DNA from: Vibrio sp. VB16
GTDB taxonomy: Bacteria > Pseudomonadota > Gammaproteobacteria > Enterobacterales > Vibrionaceae
Length of the DNA stretch: 64,000 nucleotides
NCBI RefSeq assembly: GCF_015594925.2
Contig: NZ_CP087590.1
Coordinates: 1,922,001-1,986,000 of the forward strand
Direction: 5' to 3'
A program made the translations under genes and the position numbers. The notes beneath the pieces were generated by a model that saw nothing but the letters and a program-made list of their open reading frames with translations, had not been told where the DNA came from and did not search any database. Positions 42,278 to 50,516 of the stretch are shown piece after piece. Numbering within the stretch: position 1 is the first letter of the stretch; each line of letters begins with the position of its first letter.

Positions 42278-45200
42278 ATGGAATGTCGGTCAACATTACC
42301 TTTCTTATCAATGAGTCAGAAAGCTTATTTCATTCTGCTGCTCTGTACGACCGTCTTTTCTGGTTATGCCAGCGCCAATTATGCCCAAATGCAATTGACC
42401 AGCAATAGCGCAGGCTATATATGGGCAGAATACTCATTACTGGGGCTCGATATTGACCTGCCACCCCAGTGCCAAAACCCAGTTCAGTTAGGTCAGCACT
42501 ACCCGATGATGGCGATATCTAATCAGGCGCTTAAACAGTGCGAAGAAAGCCTTGTAAATCGACATTCCCACGTTGAGTTTTATGAATCAACACCTGAATA
42601 CCAGTGGCAAAGTTATCTCCAATTGAGTTGGTTATTAACCCATATTGCAGAGCATACACAAAGAAACATGAATCCCTTGAATAAACGTAACCCTTATATA
42701 GATTTGGATAACGCTACGGCTTGGGCGAACAAAGCACTCAATCAAGTGGCCAAGCTTTCTAAACAAGAAGGTGTGATGGCTAAAAGCACCATCAATACGC
42801 TCATTTATTGGCAAAACGCACTGTTTCGTCGCCTAAATCCAGAAACTCCACGACTAGAGTTAGATGTGGCCACATTTAGAGCACTGATACCCCAGGATAT
42901 CGAGACTCGAATCGCCGCTTTTGACAAGGAAAAACGTGTCTTGTTTGACCAATCCATCAGGATGTTAGAGCTGAACATCTGGCTTCGCCTTAGTATAACC
43001 AAGAGTCAGGTTCTGCAATTGAGCTACGACGAGTTATTAATAAAAAGAGACAATGAAGCGCTTATCGTCCGATTCCTCGCTTATTTAGCGAGTTTAAGAG
43101 AACAAAACGACATTGTGAACATTTATCAATTGTACAATATCGAACTCAGCACCGACCAATATCAGCAACACGAAGACGCCTTAGAATGGAGAGTTGACAA
43201 ACAACCTGCTGCTTCTCAACTAGATTCAGATCTCACACTTTCGGTTAAACTGCGTTCAGCAGGCGTACATGGCAGCACGCTAAATGAACACACTTTTCAG
43301 CAGATTAAAAAACAACTGACGTCTTTTGAATCTGGCGAAATTCCACCATTCTTTCGCTTTAGTGCCCTTCATCTGCAAGCCGCTTTACTCGATATGATGG
43401 GTAATGTGAGAGCAGCAGAACGCTATTTCAATAAAGCCCAGACGGAAGCTATACAAATAGCAAACAGAAAAAACTCGCAAATTCCGGAGGAAATGGTGTT
43501 TGTTTACCGATTTTTTGTGGAAAAAGCACGCAATCTATACCAATTAGAAAAAACCAGTGAAGCAGCAGAGCTTCTTTCTCTGTTTCCATTGAATGACTTT
43601 AGGCAAGACGACCTGCTTTTTGTTAGCGCCGTTCTGATCGAAGATGGTCAAGCCGCTCAAGCCGAAAAACTGCTCAACGAGGCATTGATTACTGCAGATA
43701 ACGACACCTATCAAGACAGCTACAGACACAATCTAACTATCGCACTATTTAGACAAGGTAAGTTGCAATTATCTCTTGAGCAACTCATGCTACTCGAAAC
43801 TGTGGCTAAAGAGTCCAACAATTTTCATTTGCCAACCTATCAACTCAGCATCGCCCTGCTGCAATCTGCACTCGGCCAACGAGATGAAGCAAAAAATCGA
43901 ATAATGCAGCTATTGGCTAAAGGTGACATCAGCCAATCTTTGCTGTTAAGTAACTTAGAGGCACTCTATATCACACCTGATTCTGAGCCGATGCAGTTGA
44001 ACCAGTTTTATCCAGCACTGGTAAGTCGCGTCTATATGGTCAGAGAGGGTTATCATCAAGGAATGGTCATCAGTTCCACTTCTACGTTGAAAAACGCCTC
44101 TGCAGCGCAACTTGTGGTTTATAGCGATTCCGATAATGGTCAAACAGGTTTCGTTCATGCATCTCAACTTTCATTGGCACAAGATAGTGACCTTGCGGTA
44201 ACAAGCGTCGCGGGTGGCTCAGTCTGGCTATTTCAACCCTCTAGCGGACGAGCCATTAGAAAAATCAGGCTGTCTAATGGAAACGTGTTAAAGCTTCAAC
44301 TCTCTGCCGATGGGGCAACACTCTTTGCCTTGATCAAAGAGCAAAACAGCTTTCGTTCCTATCTACAGAGGTGGGATTTACAGCATGATCAGATGACATG
44401 GAGCTCGGGGGAAGAGGTTGGTGAAGTCGCCGACTTCGATTGGCTAGAAACAAAAAATAGATTACTGGTTCTGGACCAAGCCTCCATTGATATTTATGAC
44501 ACATCCAACTTCAATAAAATAGATAGGTTTGAGCACAGCACTCTTAGCTCTGGTATTGAGCATCTTGCTAGGCCATATATAGGCAAATTCACCACCAATA
44601 ATAAAATCGTTATTGGCTTCGAATCAGAATTGGTCAGTTGGGATCTCAATAGTGGTGCCAAACAGATAACGGCACTTCCTTCAACCCCCAAATATATCGC
44701 ACGCACTGATAGCAATCACATGTTGCAAATAGAACTCGTAAAAAGCAGTTGGGATTCCCCAGAGATAATTCTCTACTTTGATAGCGAAACCCTTACCGAA
44801 ATAACAGAAAATGACTCATACCAAGGTCAATTTACAGAAAAAAACAGCACAACAAACGAATGGGTTAGAATAACCAAAGCCGAATCCGGTTATTCCATTT
44901 ATCGCCGTTCTGATAACCAACTCATCAACCAATTGCGAGCACGAAATCGTCAGGTTTTGCAATCCACACTTTTCGAAGACCAGAAACTGATGGTTCTTAG
45001 AACAACGGAAGGTATTCAGCTCTGGTCCTTAGAGACAGGGCGTCAGTTACCAACTGGAGAACACCTTAACCATAGGTATTCCGTTATGGAGAAGCTGGAT
45101 AATACCCATCTTCTTCTGGTCTCAGATTTCGCTGATAACCTAACCGTGCTTAACCTAAAAAGCTTAACACTGGATAGCATTGAGCTAAACCAGAATCAAA

Positions 45201-47365
45201 AACCAACGGACCTCATTAAGGTCGGCGCAACATGGTGGTTGTTATCAGATAACGGCTATGTCGGAAGTCAAAAACGACTCGCGCTCGCCCAGCTCACTTG
45301 GACAGATAACCGCCTTCACTATCAAGAGATTGCCAGCGACCTCGAATATCAGGCGCTAAACTTACTAACAGGCTATCAAAGCAGCACTGGATTTAGTGTT
45401 TGGTTAATGGCTGAATTAAACAACGACCAATTCCAATTACTTACTATTGCCGGCGATGCAAATAGCGTATCAATAGAGGATAACCTTGGCATATTACCGC
45501 TAACCAAATCTCCTGACTTTGGTTATTCAAATATCAATGTAGGCAACGTGATAGAGGTAATCGCTGACGAACAAAAACTCTCACTTTTAACGGAGAGTGG
45601 CTGGTTACGCATAGACTTGACTAATGGTGTGGTATCGAAAGAACAGGAACAGCTAGGTCGCGTTGCGGCCTTACTAATGCCGCCCAATTCCGACGAGCAA
45701 TTTCGAGTTGTTCGTGCCGCCTCACGCAGTTTTATTGTTAATGAGCGAGACAATAATGAGCCCTTTGTCGTGCTTAATGACTCTATTAGCGATATGCGTT
45801 ACAGCGACAATGGCGAGTATTTGACCGCAATAACCTCAGATCAAAACTTATTGTTCTTAGACCCTGAAACATTTGAGCCAATCGTAAGCCTAATGTTAAT
45901 GGAAAAGAACGGTTGGTTAGTCACCGATCAGGAAGGGAGATACGATAGTTCGGCTCCTGGCGATATTCCTAACGCTTCATGGATAGTAAAAAGCAAACCG
46001 CTGATACCCTTGCCTCTTGAAAATTTTATGCAGGAGTATTACGAACCAGCTCTGCTTGTTAGAGCCCTGAATTTTGAAGCGTTCCCAGAGACAATGGATC
46101 TACAGAGCATTGATACACGTCAACCTGTAATAGGCTTTGAAAGACTTATAAGCAACAACAACGGTACCGTCACGATCAACCTTACAATTGATTCGAATGA
46201 TGAAGGGGTAGATTCTATCCAACTCTTTAGAAACAACCAGTTAGTGGGGCGAGTTAAAAACATCGATCATCCGGGACGACAAATCGTGACCTTCAGCGAA
46301 ATACAGCTGCCATCATCAAGCGGTTCATCCCTTAATAAAGAGCCCATAGAATTTAGTGCCTATGCGTTTAACAGACAGGGCATTCGAACCCCGGTCTTAG
46401 TCATTCCTTACCAAGCTGTTCACAATATCGAGCGAGAAAAACGCGCCTATGTCATTACGGTTGGTGTAAACCAGTATAACAACGCCTCGTGGGACCTTAC
46501 CTACGCTGCCAACGACGCATTGGAAATGCAACAGCGTCTTACATCCTCATCGTTAATTGAACAAGGGTATAACGTCATCCCCATCCCACTCACCTCTGAT
46601 CACGAGTTCAAGAACGCAACAAAAGCGACGATAACCAAGGTAATGCAAAGACTCGCCGGAGAGGACATCCCAATGCCGGAAATCAATGGTTGGGAAAACA
46701 TCATTAAAGCGACACCAGACGATCTGATCTTATTTAGTTTTTCTGGACACGGACTATTGGCCGCTGGAGAGTTTTATTTCTTTACCAGCGATATCGCCAA
46801 AGGCGATAGTCGAGAGATCAACTCGGCACTTCTTCAAAGTGCCCTTTCAAGTACTGAGTTCACTCATCTCTTAGAATCTGTTGATGTCGGAACAATGGTG
46901 ATGATTGTCGATGCTTGTCAATCTGCAGGAGCGCTCGATTCCAAAGGATTTAAACCGGGACCGATGGGAAGCAGAGGATTAGGCCAGCTCGCGTGGGATA
47001 AAAAAATGTTTTACTTAAGTGCCAGCCAAGCTGAACAGTTCGCATTAGAGAGTGACCAGCTTAACCACGGATACCTGAGCTACAGCTTGGCAAAAGAAGG
47101 TTTAGCTTCTGGTCAAGCAGACTACTTTCCAGAAAACAACGAAATCTCTGTCCGTGAATGGTTGAGTTATGGCGTTAAGCGGGTGCCAGAGTTAGTCAAT
47201 GAGTTACGTTCTGGTGAATTTAGCTCTTTGCAAAGTAATACTAGAGGTCTTGGTGCTGCCCCAACGGACATGAATGCCCAAACGGCATTGGGTAAAATTC
47301 AACAACCCGTACTATTTGATTTTGCGGGTCAGCGCGATATTGCATTGCAACAATTGAACAACTAA
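42278..47365 (+). CDS. Giant exported protein: helical repeats, beta propeller, C-terminal caspase domain
   Basis: 1695 residues from the ATG preceded by AAGGAGAC, which is also where a signal peptide begins (hydrophobic core AYFILLLCTTVFSGYA, cut near ASA). Residues about 100-600 are mainly helical with TPR-like pairs (MMGNVRAAERYFNKAQTEAI). About 620-1290 is beta-rich with WD40/propeller-like blades (VYSDSDNGQTGFVHASQLSL). An Ig-like stretch follows, then a caspase domain from about 1385: His1491 in FSFSGHGLLAAG and Cys1547 in IVDACQSAG. The DACQSAG site differs from the DSCHSG of the other two proteases here, so its specificity may differ. It converges on a GGDEF-EAL gene with 4 bp between stops. 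Confidence 0.9.
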   Translation: MECRSTLPFLSMSQKAYFILLLCTTVFSGYASANYAQMQLTSNSAGYIWAEYSLLGLDIDLPPQCQNPVQLGQHYPMMAISNQALKQCEESLVNRHSHVEFYESTPEYQWQSYLQLSWLLTHIAEHTQRNMNPLNKRNPYIDLDNATAWANKALNQVAKLSKQEGVMAKSTINTLIYWQNALFRRLNPETPRLELDVATFRALIPQDIETRIAAFDKEKRVLFDQSIRMLELNIWLRLSITKSQVLQLSYDELLIKRDNEALIVRFLAYLASLREQNDIVNIYQLYNIELSTDQYQQHEDALEWRVDKQPAASQLDSDLTLSVKLRSAGVHGSTLNEHTFQQIKKQLTSFESGEIPPFFRFSALHLQAALLDMMGNVRAAERYFNKAQTEAIQIANRKNSQIPEEMVFVYRFFVEKARNLYQLEKTSEAAELLSLFPLNDFRQDDLLFVSAVLIEDGQAAQAEKLLNEALITADNDTYQDSYRHNLTIALFRQGKLQLSLEQLMLLETVAKESNNFHLPTYQLSIALLQSALGQRDEAKNRIMQLLAKGDISQSLLLSNLEALYITPDSEPMQLNQFYPALVSRVYMVREGYHQGMVISSTSTLKNASAAQLVVYSDSDNGQTGFVHASQLSLAQDSDLAVTSVAGGSVWLFQPSSGRAIRKIRLSNGNVLKLQLSADGATLFALIKEQNSFRSYLQRWDLQHDQMTWSSGEEVGEVADFDWLETKNRLLVLDQASIDIYDTSNFNKIDRFEHSTLSSGIEHLARPYIGKFTTNNKIVIGFESELVSWDLNSGAKQITALPSTPKYIARTDSNHMLQIELVKSSWDSPEIILYFDSETLTEITENDSYQGQFTEKNSTTNEWVRITKAESGYSIYRRSDNQLINQLRARNRQVLQSTLFEDQKLMVLRTTEGIQLWSLETGRQLPTGEHLNHRYSVMEKLDNTHLLLVSDFADNLTVLNLKSLTLDSIELNQNQKPTDLIKVGATWWLLSDNGYVGSQKRLALAQLTWTDNRLHYQEIASDLEYQALNLLTGYQSSTGFSVWLMAELNNDQFQLLTIAGDANSVSIEDNLGILPLTKSPDFGYSNINVGNVIEVIADEQKLSLLTESGWLRIDLTNGVVSKEQEQLGRVAALLMPPNSDEQFRVVRAASRSFIVNERDNNEPFVVLNDSISDMRYSDNGEYLTAITSDQNLLFLDPETFEPIVSLMLMEKNGWLVTDQEGRYDSSAPGDIPNASWIVKSKPLIPLPLENFMQEYYEPALLVRALNFEAFPETMDLQSIDTRQPVIGFERLISNNNGTVTINLTIDSNDEGVDSIQLFRNNQLVGRVKNIDHPGRQIVTFSEIQLPSSSGSSLNKEPIEFSAYAFNRQGIRTPVLVIPYQAVHNIEREKRAYVITVGVNQYNNASWDLTYAANDALEMQQRLTSSSLIEQGYNVIPIPLTSDHEFKNATKATITKVMQRLAGEDIPMPEINGWENIIKATPDDLILFSFSGHGLLAAGEFYFFTSDIAKGDSREINSALLQSALSSTEFTHLLESVDVGTMVMIVDACQSAGALDSKGFKPGPMGSRGLGQLAWDKKMFYLSASQAEQFALESDQLNHGYLSYSLAKEGLASGQADYFPENNEISVREWLSYGVKRVPELVNELRSGEFSSLQSNTRGLGAAPTDMNAQTALGKIQQPVLFDFAGQRDIALQQLNN

Positions 47366-47369
47366 CAGA

Positions 47370-50228
47370 TCAGTGGGTAATATTCCATTCTTTCGGCGGT
47401 ACCCAACTATCAATCCAGTCGAGTAATTGTTCCTGTGGCATAGGTCTAGCTATGCCATAACCTTGTGCCACATGATAGCCCATTTCTTTAAGCCTGCGTC
47501 CATGCTCCAATGTTTCTACACCTTCTGCTACGGAGGTCATGTCAAATGCTCGACACAGGCCTAAGATACCTTCTAGAATACTCATATCTGTCGGGCTATT
47601 TAGCATATTAATCACAAAGCTCCTGTCGACTTTGAGGGTACTAACAGGCAATTGTTGCAGATAGGTCAATGACGAGTATCCGGTACCAAAATCATCCAAA
47701 GAAAAGCTAATACCTAATTCATTGCATGCTCGAATCGTATTAGCCACTTCAGTGAGATTTTCCAATGCATTGGTTTCTACTATCTCCATCTCTATTAATG
47801 ATGGAGGCAACCCTGGAAACTGAAATAGCTTATTTTGGACAAGCTGGGCGATGTTTCTTTGTCTAAAATAAGCGTGACTGACATTGATACTCACCGGAAT
47901 ATTTGACCCATTCTTATACCAAGTATTTACCTGAGTTAACACATTATCTATAACCCAATCATCCAGTTTTTTAATTAAGTTGTATCGCTCAAGATCCGGC
48001 AAAAAGTCGGCTGGGCTTAATAGACCCTCTTCAGGGTGATTCCAACGGATAAGTGCCTCTACGCCCACTAGACATCCGGTCGTCAGGCTAACTTTTGGCT
48101 GATAATATAAAACAAGTTCTTGAGACGAGAAGGCCGTAAGTAACTCTTTAAATCTATCTGAACTCTGTTGGTGGGAAGCATAACCATTAAAGTTATGAAT
48201 ATGGTTCACACCATGGCTCTTCGCCACGTATAACGCTTGCTCTGCTTGCCTCATTAAATGCTCGGGCTCTAATGGGATGTCTTGTGGGTAACTTGTCACC
48301 CCTGCGCCTGCCGTTACCACAATCTGTTTACCGTTAATCTCAAATGGCTCAGATATGCAATCTAAGACAAGTTCGACTTCTTCTTTTCCGTTGCTGTTCG
48401 ATTCAAACAACAGATAAAATTCATCACCACCAAGCCTCGCGATAACGCAACCCTTACGAAGGACCTCTTTTGCTCGATTTATCACGTTCTTAATGACTAT
48501 ATCGCCAAACTCATGACCATAAAGCTTATTCACATTCTTAAAATCATCGATATCGAAAAAAGCGACATACAGAAAGCTGTTGTTTTCCTCACTTTTGCAG
48601 ATCGCTTGAACCAGACGATCCATAAATACCAATCGATTTGGTACACCCGTTAGGGAATCGTAAAAGATAGCCTGCTCTAGTAATCTCTCATGTCGTTTCT
48701 GCGCAGTAATATCTAACGACACGCCACAAAGCGCATAGACCTCCGAGTTCTTATTAATAAGAGGAATCTTTGTCGTTTTAACATCTTGTTGCGATTGCCA
48801 GTCTTCACGCCAAAAGGTTTCATCTTTAGAATACCGATGCTTGTATTTGAATACCTGTTGGTCAACTTCTACGATTTTTTCTGCCATATTTTGATCATAA
48901 AGATCAAAATCGCTCTTCCCTATCATCTGTTGTAAAGACAAGCCAAATTGCTCTCTTGTCAGCTTATTTGCAAACAGATATTTCCCCCCAACATCCTTTA
49001 AAAAAATATAGGCGTCAATACTATCTAAAATGAGACTTAGTTTTTTTTCACTCGCCTCCAAATTTTTATTGTTTTGATGGCGAATAAAAATATGCACAAT
49101 TAACAACATAACCACAGCCAAGAGTAATACCATTATTTCAATATTATAAAATTCAAACGTATTCGGTTTTTCAAAACGAATCTCCGCATCATCCGGAAGC
49201 TGAGAATCAGATACGCCGTACTTTATGAGTTGTTGATCATCAAAAATAGGGATATTAGGGCTGCTTTCAATAACGGAAACCGTGGCAATATCGGTTCCAT
49301 TCAAATACATAGAAATAAGCCTACCGGCTTCATAACCTTGACGTTCATGGCTTATCACTACGCCGCCAAATACACCGCTACCCATCCCATGTTCATAGGG
49401 ATGAAATATAGGCGCTTGTGTATTCTCTACAATATAGTTAAGTGAATCATTAAACGTAAAGCTCGATGCGATTTTATCCCTATAGGCAGAAAGGAGCAGA
49501 ATTGTGCTCGAAGCCGAGTCAATTTGGTTAAGCTTAACTTTAAACTCTGCCCAGCTCAGCTCTGCCAAATCAAGTAAGTGCCAGTGTATTGATGGGTAGT
49601 CTCGGAAGAATCGTAACAACTTTGCTGTGTCCGTTTTTCCTGATGTCGTCCCATCACTCACCACAAAAATATCTTTTCTTTCCGGAAACGCAGACAGAAT
49701 GATGTCAATAGTAGCCTCTAACGTCACGGCTTCTATCACACCGGTGACAAGTGGGTTATCGTTCTGAGCTTTGGCCAATTCAATATTATTGACCCCGAGA
49801 AAGGTAATGGGTATCGACGGGAATAATTCGCCTTGATATTTTAGGGCAAACATTAACGCATTATCGTCAGCAGTAACAATAAAGTCGTATTCCATCTTAT
49901 TAGAGAGTTTATATTTTAAGGTGGTGTAAAAATTATTAACGGTATTTTCATCATACAGCGATTTGCTATCCATATATTCGATATCAAAATCCACTCTAAT
50001 ACCAGATTCATCCAGACCAGATTTCAGCCCTTGAAAGACCTTATCTGTCGTTTGAAAAGTTGGATGATAAGAATAAATAAGCAGTAAACGTTTTGGGGCT
50101 TGCACCTCAGTTTCAGCTGTAGCATAAGTCAACGAAGAGAAGAACAACACCGCAATGGCTAACAATATTAGGCCGATATTTGCAAATGAAGAAAATTTAG
50201 TCCAGTAGGACTTCTTCATAGTATTCAT
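47370..50228 (-). CDS. Periplasmic-sensing PAS-GGDEF-EAL protein
   Basis: 952 residues. An N-terminal membrane helix (about 18-37) and a periplasmic binding-protein-like domain of the ABC_sub_bind type (about 45-345, LLLIYSYHPTFQTTDKVFQG) precede a second helix (about 363-383). Inside the cell come PAS (about 395-515), GGDEF with intact GGDEF at 600-604 and DIDDFKNVNKLYG, and EAL with EAL at 724-726 and DDFGTGYSSLTYL. Both catalytic sites look complete, so it may make or break c-di-GMP according to the periplasmic ligand. It is a single gene; the 288-bp gap before it carries several hairpins. Confidence 0.94.
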   Translation of the reverse strand: MNTMKKSYWTKFSSFANIGLILLAIAVLFFSSLTYATAETEVQAPKRLLLIYSYHPTFQTTDKVFQGLKSGLDESGIRVDFDIEYMDSKSLYDENTVNNFYTTLKYKLSNKMEYDFIVTADDNALMFALKYQGELFPSIPITFLGVNNIELAKAQNDNPLVTGVIEAVTLEATIDIILSAFPERKDIFVVSDGTTSGKTDTAKLLRFFRDYPSIHWHLLDLAELSWAEFKVKLNQIDSASSTILLLSAYRDKIASSFTFNDSLNYIVENTQAPIFHPYEHGMGSGVFGGVVISHERQGYEAGRLISMYLNGTDIATVSVIESSPNIPIFDDQQLIKYGVSDSQLPDDAEIRFEKPNTFEFYNIEIMVLLLAVVMLLIVHIFIRHQNNKNLEASEKKLSLILDSIDAYIFLKDVGGKYLFANKLTREQFGLSLQQMIGKSDFDLYDQNMAEKIVEVDQQVFKYKHRYSKDETFWREDWQSQQDVKTTKIPLINKNSEVYALCGVSLDITAQKRHERLLEQAIFYDSLTGVPNRLVFMDRLVQAICKSEENNSFLYVAFFDIDDFKNVNKLYGHEFGDIVIKNVINRAKEVLRKGCVIARLGGDEFYLLFESNSNGKEEVELVLDCISEPFEINGKQIVVTAGAGVTSYPQDIPLEPEHLMRQAEQALYVAKSHGVNHIHNFNGYASHQQSSDRFKELLTAFSSQELVLYYQPKVSLTTGCLVGVEALIRWNHPEEGLLSPADFLPDLERYNLIKKLDDWVIDNVLTQVNTWYKNGSNIPVSINVSHAYFRQRNIAQLVQNKLFQFPGLPPSLIEMEIVETNALENLTEVANTIRACNELGISFSLDDFGTGYSSLTYLQQLPVSTLKVDRSFVINMLNSPTDMSILEGILGLCRAFDMTSVAEGVETLEHGRRLKEMGYHVAQGYGIARPMPQEQLLDWIDSWVPPKEWNITH

Positions 50229-50300
50229 GCGTACTCGTTATCAAGTTCAAGGACGGTCACTATAGCATATCAATTAGTTACAAAACGCCATCAAACTCAC

Positions 50301-50333
50301 ACCACCCATTCATATACTAAATGAATGAGTGGT
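50301..50333. other. Long hairpin between the second caspase gene and the GGDEF-EAL gene
   Basis: A 13-bp stem with a single mispair (ACCACcCATTCAT / ATGAATGaGTGGT, 7-base loop) is centred in a 288-bp gene-free stretch. It lacks a T-run in either direction. It could be a terminator variant, an operator or part of a small RNA. Confidence 0.5.
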
Positions 50334-50432
50334 CAGTCATTTATTAGAGCAATTAACTGGTTGGGATAATATTGGACATAAAAACAGTTCCACAGACTCT
50401 TATTAAATAAGGGATTCATTCATTTAAATGAC

Positions 50433-50466
50433 TATATTGTACCGCTATGCTGTCCAGCACAATATA
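50433..50466. other. Inverted repeat downstream of the second caspase gene
   Basis: TATATTGT (50433-50440) and ACAATATA (50459-50466) form a perfect 8-bp inverted repeat with an 18-base spacer that itself contains TGCTG/CAGCA. It lies 50 bp past the caspase stop, so a role in ending that transcript is possible. Confidence 0.45.
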
Positions 50467-50516
50467 ATGAAGATATAAACACCTCTGTCCAAAAAAATTT
50501 AATTCTCGGCTTGTCT

